Below, one piece after another: positions 8,950 to 17,299 of a stretch of 64,000 nt of DNA. Location of the stretch: assembly GCA_016191285.1 (NCBI GenBank), contig JACPPA010000025.1:1-64000 (forward strand), written 5' to 3'. The stretch is from Gammaproteobacteria bacterium (GTDB lineage Bacteria > Pseudomonadota > Gammaproteobacteria > Ga0077536). Under the pieces are notes generated by a model. The model had not been told where the DNA came from and searched no databases. It saw nothing but the letters and a program-made list of their open reading frames with translations. The position numbers were made by a program, and so were the translations under genes. The number at the start of each line of letters is the position of its first letter. Positions within the stretch are counted from its first letter, which is position 1.

Positions 8950-9821
8950 TGCAGATCTTCAATCAGCGGTAACGAAAACAGAAAATGCAGCGACTCGGCG
9001 CCGTCCATCGCCCGGAACTGCGTTTTGATTTCATCGGCGTCGAAGCGCACCGGAACATCAAATTCGCCGGCCCATACCAAGGGCTCAGTTGGCTGCGGAT
9101 ATTTAAGTCCGGTACCGCCCGAGGTGTAGGCGAGGCCGGTGGTGACGATGGACAGCGTATACACATTCGCCGCGATGGCCGCGATCGAATGCGCCAGGCC
9201 ATTCAACGTCGCGGCCACCGTCCCACCAAGGCCGGACAAAAATAATTTGCCGCCAACGGCAAGCCCGGCGAGCGCGCTGGCAAGCGTCACCACCGTGGTG
9301 CCGCCAACCGTGACGCCAGTCACGGCGGCCGAGGCATCGGCCACGAACGTCACAATGCCAGTCGTCGTATCGAGCGCATAGTTACCCGCGGCCCCGCCAG
9401 CCGTCACCAAACTACCGTTGCGAAACACCTGCGCGGTGCCCGCGACTGGCTTCTGAATCTTGCGATCCGTGATCTGGCCGCCGAGGGTATACCGTTTATA
9501 GAGTTGGTAGGCGGCAAGACCGGAACCACTCCCGGCGCCGAGCAATCCTTTGGCGACGGTGACTTGGTAGTCGGCCCAATCTTTGTGGCGAAACGAATGT
9601 GCGCGGCCGCGCATGGCGTGGAAAAACTCATTGAGGTAATCGAGTTCGGATCGACGGATCAGGCGCTCGCCTAAATCGCCACGCCAGCGGCTCTGCGGCC
9701 AATTGGCGTTGCGCACTTCCTTACCGCTTTTGACGGGCACGACTTCGGTGCTAAACGAGCCGCCGCCGGTCGTGTCATAAATAATGTCGGCGCCAAACAG
9801 GCGCACGTCGACGAAGCTCAT
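8946..9821 (-). CDS. DUF2460 distal tail protein (GTA gp12-like) with inserted beta domain
   Basis: 291 aa, longer than typical members (~210 aa). The family core is visible in the N-terminus (STEVVPVKSGKEVRNANWPQ, RWRGDLGERL, NEFFHAMRGRAHSFRHKDWADY) and at the end (EFDVPVRFDADEIKTQF). Between them, residues ~170-238 (GGTTVVTLASALAGLAVGGK ... LNGLAHSIAAI ... LAYTSGGTG) look like an inserted E1_FCCH-type beta module of the kind common in phage structural proteins. A related module seems present in the tail tube protein at 13165-14190. It connects tube to hub. Confidence 0.85.
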   Translation of the reverse strand: MSFVDVRLFGADIIYDTTGGGSFSTEVVPVKSGKEVRNANWPQSRWRGDLGERLIRRSELDYLNEFFHAMRGRAHSFRHKDWADYQVTVAKGLLGAGSGSGLAAYQLYKRYTLGGQITDRKIQKPVAGTAQVFRNGSLVTAGGAAGNYALDTTTGIVTFVADASAAVTGVTVGGTTVVTLASALAGLAVGGKLFLSGLGGTVAATLNGLAHSIAAIAANVYTLSIVTTGLAYTSGGTGLKYPQPTEPLVWAGEFDVPVRFDADEIKTQFRAMDGAESLHFLFSLPLIEDLQ

Positions 9822-12376
9822 GCGTTACGTACCCCGCGCCCTACCGCACGCCGCAGCTCGGCTTCCAACTGCCCGCGCGAGGCGCGGAAACTCTCGATGT
9901 CTTTGGTCTGAATATTGACGGTGACATTCGTCATCCCGCCGCCATTCAGGGCATGGCGCGGATCGTCGCGCGTCAGCACTTCCTCGCCGAGCTTAAGTAC
10001 TGCGGGAGTATCGCCGGGGCCAAGCCCGAGCACGCCACCCGAATGGAAGCGCGGCGCGCCGGCGAAGGCCAGCGCCGGAATGCGGAGCGGCGTTCCGCCG
10101 GCGCCGACGATCCCGCCGTCGTGAAATTTGAAGACCGATTGCAGGAAATCGAACGCAGTACTGGCGAAGCCGCCGACCTTGCCGGATTTATCGAAATCCC
10201 CGAATAGTTTTTTACCGAGTTGGGCCGCAACGATATCGGCGGCCATGCGTGTCAAGGTCTGCTGCAAGCTATCCACCATGCCGGCTAACCCATCCGTAAA
10301 CGGGTCAAAAAGAAAATCTGAAAGGGTGGACTGAATATTGCGCGCCGCTTGAACCCCAAACTCGCCGAAGGCATTCCCAGCGCTATCGAGATCGTCTTTG
10401 ACCTGTTGGATCCGCTCGCGAATAGTGGCCGCAACTTGGATAAACTCTGCCTGTGTGATCCCGCCTTTTTTACCGACCAGATCACGCGCCCTATCAAGTT
10501 CCTGGTTCAAGGTTCGAAAGGGGTCGATTTGTTGGCGGATGCTTTCGGCGTCTTGTTGCCGAGCCTCGTCCAGGCGCTGCCATGCTTGGGTTTCTTCTTC
10601 GATCCCATTAAAGAGCATCTTCTCGGCTTCGAGCTGCCGTTCCTTGGACAGCTTTCGAGCCTCGTCCGCTTCGATTAATTTGAATGCAGCGTTGATCTGC
10701 GCCTTAGCCGCAGTGATCGCTTTATTGTCGGCGGCGGTCACCTTAATTTGCGCAAGTTCATAGAGCGCCAATTCACGGGCCGTGAATCCGAGCGTCTCCG
10801 CTTGCTCGCGACTCTTCGCAATTAAGGCTTGCACCGCCTCTAAGCGCTTAGCTTCGTCGGTCTTTCCTTTTCTTTTTGGTTGAGTCTCTAGATCGATTTC
10901 GGGCAGCCGATCTGGTATCGAAGGACGCCCTGCGCGGGTCTGCGGTAACTTTTGACGAATACGCGTAATTTCGGCTTCTTGGACGGCAATCGCGGCCGCC
11001 GCATGCGCCGGATCGATTTTGCCGGCTGCCGATTGCTCGCGCAGCGATTGGATCCCGGCTCGCAACCGGACAATTGCCTCACGCAAGTTATCCACTTCGG
11101 ATGCCTTCTCGGGGGACACCTGGATGAGATCGTCGGCCGCGATTGCCCCGACCGCCGCACCTGCTGCCCGTCCGCCGAGGCTCGCCAACAACTTCGCCAG
11201 TGGATTAGGCGCAAATTTTGCCGCGAAATCCCCCACCGAACCGCCCACCGAAAACCCGGCCACCAGGCCGAGCAATCGATCAATATCCTTGGCATGGCTC
11301 GCGGCCAGCTTGATCAAGTTTCCGAGCGACTCACCGATACCGCGGACATTTGCCAGGATCTTAGGGTCCCGCAGATCGGTCGCGAGCGACCGCAATGCCG
11401 TTGTGACACCCTCCAGAAATCCGCTATTCGCGATCGCCAGCTTGAGATCAAGGATCGAGTTCTGAAAATCCAGCAGCGCGCCTTGTGAGGACTTCACTGC
11501 CGCAGGGACGCCGGCGCCAAATTCTTTCTTGAGCTGTGCAGCGAAACGCAAGACAAAGGCATCTGACGATAATGAACCCGTCGCCAGCAGCTTGCCGAGT
11601 TCTGCCGTGGTGACGCCGACCGCGCGGGCGGCAATTTGGAATGCGCCGGGTAAACGCTCTCCCAATTGGCCGCGAAGTTCCTCAGCGCTGACCGTTCCCT
11701 TGCTGATGATCTGCTGCAACGCGAGGAACGAACCGCTCAACTGCTCAGAATTGAGCCCCAAAACTACACCCGCTTCCGCTAGCGCGGTGAAAACCTTGCG
11801 CGCGCCTTCGCCCGAGATCGTGGTTCCGTTCGCGGCAGCACTGAGCTGAACAAACTGTCTCGTGGCGACATCCAGAGGCAGATTGAGACGCTCCGCTTCG
11901 GCGCGCACGAACGCCAGCTCACGTGTCGCAACATCCGAGCTGCCGGTGACCGCGCGCATCGAATTTCCCAACTGCTGAAACTCGGCGGCGACATTGAAGA
12001 CACTGCGCCCTAGAGTAATGGCGCCACTCAACCCAGCTTGAGCCGCAAAAAACCCTATAAACTGACGGCGCGCTTGTTGCAGTTGATTCGAAATCGATTC
12101 GACCCCACGACGCGCCACTGAAAAGCCGCGGTTAATGTCCTCGCCGGCCTTCCCAGCTTTACTCCCGACTCCAACGAAGGCGCCGGCGAGCCTCGTCAGC
12201 GCCGGCAATATAGAATTAACGCCCAAGGCGCCGCGCGTGAAACTGGACCCAATCGCCGCGCCGCTTTTAGCAGCATCGCCGCCAAGGCTTTTGAACTCAT
12301 TCGCGACCTTGGCGAGTTCAGTCAACGCCTGCGCAGCTCTAGCGCTGATCGTAATACTGGTTTTCAACTCAGCCAT
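9818..12376 (-). CDS. Tail tape measure protein
   Basis: 852 aa. The N-terminal ~300 residues match the tape-measure N-terminal family (ELRGQLGERLPGAFQIAARAV, TTAELGKLLATGSLSSDAFV). The middle is a long charged coiled coil (KERQLEAEKMLFNGIEEETQ...). The C-terminus has the glycine- and histidine-rich repeats FHDGGIVGAGG and FHSGGVLGLGPGD seen in lambda-type tape measures. By the usual ~0.15 nm per residue rule, the length would imply a tail of roughly 125 nm (inference). It lies directly after the G/GT chaperone pair, as in other siphoviruses. Confidence 0.92.
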   Translation of the reverse strand: MAELKTSITISARAAQALTELAKVANEFKSLGGDAAKSGAAIGSSFTRGALGVNSILPALTRLAGAFVGVGSKAGKAGEDINRGFSVARRGVESISNQLQQARRQFIGFFAAQAGLSGAITLGRSVFNVAAEFQQLGNSMRAVTGSSDVATRELAFVRAEAERLNLPLDVATRQFVQLSAAANGTTISGEGARKVFTALAEAGVVLGLNSEQLSGSFLALQQIISKGTVSAEELRGQLGERLPGAFQIAARAVGVTTAELGKLLATGSLSSDAFVLRFAAQLKKEFGAGVPAAVKSSQGALLDFQNSILDLKLAIANSGFLEGVTTALRSLATDLRDPKILANVRGIGESLGNLIKLAASHAKDIDRLLGLVAGFSVGGSVGDFAAKFAPNPLAKLLASLGGRAAGAAVGAIAADDLIQVSPEKASEVDNLREAIVRLRAGIQSLREQSAAGKIDPAHAAAAIAVQEAEITRIRQKLPQTRAGRPSIPDRLPEIDLETQPKRKGKTDEAKRLEAVQALIAKSREQAETLGFTARELALYELAQIKVTAADNKAITAAKAQINAAFKLIEADEARKLSKERQLEAEKMLFNGIEEETQAWQRLDEARQQDAESIRQQIDPFRTLNQELDRARDLVGKKGGITQAEFIQVAATIRERIQQVKDDLDSAGNAFGEFGVQAARNIQSTLSDFLFDPFTDGLAGMVDSLQQTLTRMAADIVAAQLGKKLFGDFDKSGKVGGFASTAFDFLQSVFKFHDGGIVGAGGTPLRIPALAFAGAPRFHSGGVLGLGPGDTPAVLKLGEEVLTRDDPRHALNGGGMTNVTVNIQTKDIESFRASRGQLEAELRRAVGRGVRNA

Positions 12377-12392
12377 CGACTAGGCTCCTATC

Positions 12393-12590
12393 ATGGGCTC
12401 AATTAACGGCTTACGACTCACCACCGCATCGCTTTGCGGAAAGTTAGCGCTAGTGTTTTTTCTCGCCGCATTCGCCGGCTCGCAACACACGCATCAGTTC
12501 ACCTATGCGTTTGTCGGCTTTGCGCTCGCATGGGTCTTCGTGCGTCCCTATGGATGGCTTGCTGCCTGCATAGGGATCGCCAACTCTTAG
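12393..12590 (+). CDS. Possible small membrane protein on the opposite strand
   Basis: A 65-aa plus-strand frame fills the ~210-bp gap between the tape measure start and the GT chaperone stop, where no minus-strand gene is seen. It encodes two hydrophobic stretches (LALVFFLAAFAGS and FTYAFVGFALAWVFV). There is no convincing ribosome binding site and the gene would run against the late operon. It could equally be chance. Listed only because the hydrophobic pattern is coherent. Confidence 0.25.
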   Translation: MGSINGLRLTTASLCGKLALVFFLAAFAGSQHTHQFTYAFVGFALAWVFVRPYGWLAACIGIANS

Positions 12591-13161
12591 TCGTCCTGTT
12601 CGAGACTCTTCAAGAGCTTTTCGACCGCGCGCTTGTCTCCATTGGTCGCCACGCGCGAGGTCAGCAATTGCTCTCGCAAGGCCATCCGCGCCAGCCGCAT
12701 CGCGGCGTTACTGAACAACGTTACCTGCCTTAGTGTGTAGCCCTTGATGTCCGGCCAGCGGTGCCCGTGCTCGATTAACCATTGGACGGCGCTGGCCCAG
12801 CCGTCAGGCGCACCGCGCGCGCTGTCAGCTTTGCGCTGAACGCCGGCAGCGCGACGATGAAAAAATCGGCGTTGACCTCTATGATCGCCTCGACGAGCTT
12901 TAACGCCTCCCGCGCCGGCAGCGTCTCGACCCACGCGCGCTCGACGCCGCAGCAGATCACGATGAGCTGGATCACATCATCGACACGCTCGGTTAATATC
13001 TCGGTATTCATCCGCCCTCCGCCATCGAGCGCCGATAACAATGGCGCAGCAGCCGCCATGAAGGCGGGTAGTTGACAGAGTATTAACTCGGGCACTTTCA
13101 CTTGAATACCAGCGACGTGAACGGTGACCGGCGCCGGGAATAACACCGCTAAATCATCCAT
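12587..13161 (-). CDS. Tail assembly chaperone GT-type fusion made by -1 frameshift
   Basis: The second chaperone frame (12587 to about 12934) has no good start of its own and overlaps the G-like gene in the -1 frame. A canonical slippery heptamer T TTT TTC lies in the G frame at codons 99-101. Slipping there joins ...EVNADFF to HRRAAGVQRKADSARG and continues to LEQDD, giving a ~191-aa fusion. This is the arrangement of lambda G/GT, just upstream of the tape measure gene. The T part (GWASAVQWLIEHGHRWPDIK) is expected to bind the tail tube and tape measure during assembly. Confidence 0.75.
12775..13161 (-). CDS. Tail assembly chaperone, G-like
   Basis: 128 aa, MDDLAVLFPAPVTVHV..., ending ...TAGPAPSNG. 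Its sequence (VKVPELILCQLPAFMAAAAP, then WVETLPAREALKLVEAIIEVN) resembles the small chaperone that follows the tail tube gene in Mu-like and lambda-like phages. It binds the tape measure protein before tail tube polymerisation. It lies four bases after the tail tube gene. The upstream part is also the N-terminus of the frameshift product. Confidence 0.75.
   Translation of the reverse strand: MDDLAVLFPAPVTVHVAGIQVKVPELILCQLPAFMAAAAPLLSALDGGGRMNTEILTERVDDVIQLIVICCGVERAWVETLPAREALKLVEAIIEVNADFFIVALPAFSAKLTARAVRLTAGPAPSNG
12859..12865 (-). other. Programmed -1 frameshift slippery site TTTTTTC
   Basis: On the minus strand the heptamer reads T TTT TTC in the frame of the G-like gene (GAT TTT TTC encodes D99-F100-F101). 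This is the X XXY YYZ form required for -1 slippage. The shifted frame is open to the stop at 12587-12589 and encodes the T-like chaperone part. I did not identify a downstream stimulatory structure. Confidence 0.75.
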
Positions 13162-13164
13162 CCG

Positions 13165-14190
13165 TTACACCCCGCGCAACAGATCTTCGCGGAAGAACTT
13201 CGAACCGCTCGTCTGTAGGGCATCGGACAGCACCGAGCCCTTGAGTTCGAGCTGCGCGATGTTTTCGTCGCCGATGATGGACATCACCGCCGCCGGATCC
13301 GGCACGAACCGGAACACGGTATAGGCCACCGGATTATTGCCGTCGGCCGTATTAATGCCCTCGATGAGCAGGGTGCGCTCTTGCGCGGACTGCGTGAACG
13401 CGTCTACTCGATATTGCGTCGCGAAGGTGTAATCGCAATTTAGCGCGGTCCCATCAAAGGCGGACAAGGGAGTGCCGAGCGTGATGGTTTTGCCCGTGGT
13501 GTTGAGATCCAGGGTCACGACGGTAGCCGAGGCCGTGACGATTTTAAGTGCCTTGCCATTGATAAGCGCCGCATCCGCGCCAGCGAAGCCAGTGAACACC
13601 ACGTAATCGCCCACCGCCGCGGTGTTGGCGACGGTGACACTGGTGGTGGCGCCCACCGTAATCGCGGTGGGCACGGTACCGCCGGTGGTCAAGGCGGCGA
13701 CCGCCACGATCGCCCCATCGTTCATCTGGATCGTGCCGGTATCGGGGTTCAGTTTGTAATCATAAGGCGTGGCGTCGTTGACGTAGGCCGTCAACACCGT
13801 CGCGCCACGCTTCAGCGCCACGGCGGAGACCTTCATCCGCAGCAGCTTGAGGACCTTGCCGTTATAGAGCGTCACGGCTTCCGCAGTGAGGCTGGCGCCG
13901 GCTACTTTGGCGTTGTCGCCGCGAAACGCGAGGGCGAGATTGTCGGACGAGAGGTTCTCTAATGTGAGCGAAAGTCCCACTTTAAGATCGGTCGTCAAGC
14001 GCAAATCGGTCGCGCGACTGCCCGATTGCGACTCCTTGTGTTCCAAGGTGCTCGCGTCGCTGGTGAGTTCGGCTTTCGAGCAATTGCCGAGCGGCAGAAA
14101 TCCTCTCGGCTTGCCGGCCGCATCGCGCGCCGCGACGTGCACCAAGCCCTGCCCGCTGTAATAAAAACTCGGTCGGTCAAACGTCGACAT
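13165..14190 (-). CDS. Major tail tube protein
   Basis: 341 aa, starting MSTFDRPSFYYSGQGLVHVA. The N-terminal ~160 residues and C-terminal ~90 residues (CDYTFATQYRVDAFTQSAQE ... VMSIIGDENIAQLELKGSVL) resemble tube proteins of transposable siphophages. The middle, ~176-240 (AITVGATTSVTVANTAAVGD ... INGKALKIVTA), looks like an inserted decoration-type beta module similar to the one in the DUF2460 protein. The position directly before the chaperone pair and tape measure supports the tail tube role. Confidence 0.8.
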   Translation of the reverse strand: MSTFDRPSFYYSGQGLVHVAARDAAGKPRGFLPLGNCSKAELTSDASTLEHKESQSGSRATDLRLTTDLKVGLSLTLENLSSDNLALAFRGDNAKVAGASLTAEAVTLYNGKVLKLLRMKVSAVALKRGATVLTAYVNDATPYDYKLNPDTGTIQMNDGAIVAVAALTTGGTVPTAITVGATTSVTVANTAAVGDYVVFTGFAGADAALINGKALKIVTASATVVTLDLNTTGKTITLGTPLSAFDGTALNCDYTFATQYRVDAFTQSAQERTLLIEGINTADGNNPVAYTVFRFVPDPAAVMSIIGDENIAQLELKGSVLSDALQTSGSKFFREDLLRGV

Positions 14191-14200
14191 AAATCACCTC

Positions 14201-14647
14201 TTAGGCGGTAATTAAAGGCAGCTCAAACGCCACCGGGAAATGGATTGCGCCTTGTTCGAACAAGGGCCGCGGCGCGGTGGTGCGCCGCAGGGGCCGAAAA
14301 CTCGCCGAGAGGGTCCAGCCCGCGAGCGCGGCGATCAGCAGCGAGAGCAACGGTCCCGCCTCGGCGCGGGCCGCGGCGCCATCGGCGCCATCGCGGACAT
14401 TGCGCACGATGAGCCACACCACCCAGCGCTGCAGCACCACTTGTGCCGCGCCATTACCGGCACGGGCGCCGTCGCCACCGGGGATGGTGTCACCGTCGTA
14501 GACCACGCAGGCGCAGGGCGCGAATTGCACCGCGCGATCGCGAATGCTCGCGAGCTCGGCCATGCCGAACACTTTGCGCACGCCGGGCACTTGGCTCTCG
14601 ATCCGCGCGATCAGTCCTGGCTCGGCTTCCAGATAATTCGCGAGCAT
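14201..14647 (-). CDS. Mu gp37-like protein (probable tail terminator)
   Basis: 148 aa: MLANYLEAEPGLIARIESQVPG at the start and a C-terminal FEQGAIHFPVAFELPLI. The pattern fits the small alpha/beta tail-terminator or completion proteins found between the DUF1320 gene and the tail tube in Mu-like phages (Mu gp37 family). Such proteins cap the finished tail and link it to the head. Its ATG overlaps the stop of the DUF1320 gene by one base. The function comes from position and family. Confidence 0.65.
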   Translation of the reverse strand: MLANYLEAEPGLIARIESQVPGVRKVFGMAELASIRDRAVQFAPCACVVYDGDTIPGGDGARAGNGAAQVVLQRWVVWLIVRNVRDGADGAAARAEAGPLLSLLIAALAGWTLSASFRPLRRTTAPRPLFEQGAIHFPVAFELPLITA

Positions 14648-15066
14648 CAGTAATCTTTCAGTGTGCCGGCCGAGAACACGCGCTCGCCGACGCTGAAATC
14701 CGGCGCGCTCGCCGGCGCGACCGTCACGCCTACCGCATCGAGGCCAATGCCAATAATGCCCTTGGCGATCCCTTCGAGGGTGCGGATAGCCTCCTTGTAG
14801 CGACTCTCCACCGTGTCCGGGGCGGTTTTGTTATACAGGTGATAGCGGGCGATGGCGCAGGCCAGGCGTTTAATCACGGGCGGCGTGCTGGCGAGCGGCA
14901 GCGTATAGCGCCCGGCCAGATACCCATTGATGTCGGCATCGGCGTCGGCCAGCGCGCGCGTCAGTTTCAGATCGTCGACGTCGCCCTGCTGGAGCTCGTC
15001 GGTGAGTTGCAAGATTTCGTCCTCACCGAAGCGCTCGATCAAGTCTTCCTTGGTCGCGTAGGTCAT
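14647..15066 (-). CDS. DUF1320 (Mu gp36-like) head-tail connector protein
   Basis: 139 aa. MTYATKEDLIERFGEDEILQ followed by ALADADADINGYLAGRYTLPL and VIKRLACAIARYHLY is the clear signature of the DUF1320/Mu gp36 family, helical adaptor-type proteins at the head-tail interface. Start ATG at 15066 overlaps the stop of the upstream gene (ATGA). Confidence 0.9.
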   Translation of the reverse strand: MTYATKEDLIERFGEDEILQLTDELQQGDVDDLKLTRALADADADINGYLAGRYTLPLASTPPVIKRLACAIARYHLYNKTAPDTVESRYKEAIRTLEGIAKGIIGIGLDAVGVTVAPASAPDFSVGERVFSAGTLKDY

Positions 15067-15380
15067 GGCGCGCGTTCCAAGTTCTGCACGTAGTATTCAT
15101 ACTGATCGTTCAGCTCGTCATTCGCCCCATAGCTCGCCTTCAGCGTCACGCGCCGCCGCTCGCGGGCGTTGGTCGCGTTCACTATGCTGTTATCGGTGGC
15201 GTTCAAGGTGATCTCGATGCTGGTGCCCGGCGCGACGACCGTGTCGGCCCGCAGCACTTGGGCGTTGGTCATGCAATACACGTTGTAGAGCACGGTCGCG
15301 GGTGCGGCCGGCAATCCCCCCTTGTCTTTAAAGTCGACAGTGAGATAGCTGGTGGTGCGTTCCTTGACGACCTCGACCAT
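15063..15380 (-). CDS. Small beta-rich structural protein of unknown function
   Basis: 105 aa from ATG at 15380 (MVEVVKERTTSYLTVDFKDK); the longer frame to 15452 would overlap the preceding gene by 65 bases and is arginine-rich junk. Sequence features such as PATVLYNVYC, APGTSIEITLNATDN and RRRVTLKASYG suggest an immunoglobulin-like beta sandwich. It lies between a minor structural gene and the DUF1320 connector. I do not recognise a family. Confidence 0.6.
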   Translation of the reverse strand: MVEVVKERTTSYLTVDFKDKGGLPAAPATVLYNVYCMTNAQVLRADTVVAPGTSIEITLNATDNSIVNATNARERRRVTLKASYGANDELNDQYEYYVQNLERAP

Positions 15381-15387
15381 CGGCGCA

Positions 15388-15876
15388 TTACGACAAGGTG
15401 ATCGCGAGATCGAGCGTCCACGTTTGGCCTGATGCCTTGGTGCCCTGGACACTGGCTTTGCGATTCAGGTTTTTGAGCGGCGTGCCGCCATTGTCGACCG
15501 TGAACTCGTTCCACGCGTAATTCGCATCCGCGCTCGCGAACACCGCGCGCCAAGTCACTGTCTGCGCGGCGCGTTGCGGATAACTCGCCGCCATTGCCTT
15601 GTACGTTTTGTTGGTGGCCGCCTGCAGATCGGTTTGCGTCGCCGCCTCGGTGGCGCTGGAATCGCCCACCCCGAGACGCGCATTCGCGTTATCGAACTTG
15701 GTCGGAGTACCGGCGTTGATGACGAGGTCCCAGAGTTCGGCGATCCCTTCATTCAGCAGCAGATTGCCGTCGATGACGGAGTCGCTAAAACTTTCACCGC
15801 GCCGAAACGCTGCGTCGTCGGCATAGCGGCGGATCGTCCAACGGGTGTGATAAATGAGCCGATCGGCTAATTGCAT
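15388..15876 (-). CDS. Phage structural protein of unknown function
   Basis: 162 aa: MQLADRLIYHTRWTIRRYAD, then LLNEGIAELWDLVINAGTPT and FDNANARLGVGDSSATEAAT, then TWRAVFASADANYAWNEFTV. I have seen this pattern in uncharacterised virion-associated proteins of siphophages, but no function is established. The neighbouring repeat protein (15884-17299) and this gene probably belong to one accessory appendage module. Confidence 0.6.
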   Translation of the reverse strand: MQLADRLIYHTRWTIRRYADDAAFRRGESFSDSVIDGNLLLNEGIAELWDLVINAGTPTKFDNANARLGVGDSSATEAATQTDLQAATNKTYKAMAASYPQRAAQTVTWRAVFASADANYAWNEFTVDNGGTPLKNLNRKASVQGTKASGQTWTLDLAITLS

Positions 15877-15883
15877 GGGGGCC

Positions 15884-17299
15884 TCACGCGGCGAGTTTGA
15901 AAGTCATGGTGCGTTTCGCCATGCGGAACGCGATCCGGCGCATGCGCACGGTGAAGGTCATCTTGAGCAGGCGCACTTGCGCATCGAAGCGGGCGGCGAC
16001 ATCGATGCCGAGGCCGCTGTCGGCGAGCGCCAGCAGCGCCGCCACTGATTGCAGCATGTCGACGCCGGTGGCGGTCTCGCTGAGGGCGACGGCGGCACTT
16101 ACCGTGATGGTGTCCGCGCCGAGCAGACTGTCCGTGATCGACACTAGAACTTGCTGCAGCACGTTGAGGGCCTCGGCACCGGTCGCGGTGTCGAGGAGTG
16201 TGAGCAGTGCAGAAATACCGGGCACCGCGTCGGCGCCGGTGCCGGCCTCGGTGAGTGCGAGAGTCGCGCTGATAGTCGCGATGGCGTCCGTGCCGGTGGC
16301 GGCATCGCTCACCGCCAAGCTGGCCAACAGCGAAGCAATCACCTCCGTCGCCGTGCCGCTGTCCGTCACCGACAAAAGAATATCGGTGAGGATGCTGATC
16401 GCATCGGCGCCGGCAGCCGTGTCGGTTAATGTGAGCGCGGCGCTAATGGCCGCGACGAGATCGGCGGCGTTGGCGGTATCGGCGAGCGGCACCGCGGCCG
16501 CGGCGCCTGGCGCGGCGTCGACGCCGGCGCCGCTGTCGCTGAGGCCGAGGGTGACTGCGATGGCGGGCGTCGCGTCGGCCGCGCTGCCGGTATCGTTGAC
16601 GATGATGAAGGTGCCGCTACTCGGAAACGAATAAATTCGCGGCGTATACTGAGAAAACATCAACCACGGGTTATTGACCAGTTGATCGCATTGCGCGGGT
16701 GACCAGCAATAGTTCGCGATGGCCGCTAGATAGAGTGCGCCGGTCCAACCGTTTAAGTAGTCGTCCCGGCAGATCCGCATTCTCCCAGGCACTGCACTCC
16801 AAGGCCCGGCAAAAGCTGTTGTCGTAATTTGATTCCCGATCCGCTTAGTCGCCGTCGCCCCGTCCCATGTGTCGACGTGCGCTAGGATCGGTGTAGGAAC
16901 GGTAGTAGTCGTTAGCCCCACATAAGTCCCGTTGAAAATAGAATATTCGGCGGCTGCATTTTCGTGCAGGACCCGCAAGACCTCCGTGCCCCCGTTGGAC
17001 TGCACGCCCGCCGGATAGGCGCGCGTGGTGGCGAGTGAGCACAACGAAAACAGAGAGAGCGGCGTAGTAGTGGTATAGCCGGACAATCCGATATCCGCTT
17101 GGGCCGCCACGCCATACCCGCCAGGACCGAGCACGGCACCAACCTGTCCTGACCATGATGCGCTTTTCGCCTCCCATAGACCCCCGCCGGGGGTGACGTA
17201 AACGAATCTATCGAACCAATTCGCATAGCGTGGATTGAGCGTGAGGGGCCCCGTGGGTTGCGTGGTACGCGCGCGGGGATACCGTACGGAAACACTCAT
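15884..17299 (-). CDS. LamG-like / 19-residue-repeat appendage protein
   Basis: 471 aa. Residues ~1-230 look like a concanavalin/LamG-type domain (WFDRFVYVTPGGGLWEAKSA, HVDTWDGATATKRIGNQITT, YLNGWTGALYLAAIANYCWS). From ~234 to ~448 there are eleven tandem repeats of 18-20 residues with consensus L(S/T)D(S/T)xxGxDAixxisAxL, for example VSDAATGTDAIATISATLA. The C-terminus is a basic tail, MRRIAFRMAKRTMTFKLAA. Repeated beta segments in this style suggest an elongated fibre or decoration. The genomic position, inside the head-tail joining block, is unusual for a fibre. Function unknown. Confidence 0.6.
   Translation of the reverse strand: MSVSVRYPRARTTQPTGPLTLNPRYANWFDRFVYVTPGGGLWEAKSASWSGQVGAVLGPGGYGVAAQADIGLSGYTTTTPLSLFSLCSLATTRAYPAGVQSNGGTEVLRVLHENAAAEYSIFNGTYVGLTTTTVPTPILAHVDTWDGATATKRIGNQITTTAFAGPWSAVPGRMRICRDDYLNGWTGALYLAAIANYCWSPAQCDQLVNNPWLMFSQYTPRIYSFPSSGTFIIVNDTGSAADATPAIAVTLGLSDSGAGVDAAPGAAAAVPLADTANAADLVAAISAALTLTDTAAGADAISILTDILLSVTDSGTATEVIASLLASLAVSDAATGTDAIATISATLALTEAGTGADAVPGISALLTLLDTATGAEALNVLQQVLVSITDSLLGADTITVSAAVALSETATGVDMLQSVAALLALADSGLGIDVAARFDAQVRLLKMTFTVRMRRIAFRMAKRTMTFKLAA

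Noticed and set aside
15897-16634. 245-codon plus-strand frame with repeat-like Ala/Ser/Val sequence
   Set aside because: It is the antisense image of the 19-residue repeat array, which explains its regular look.
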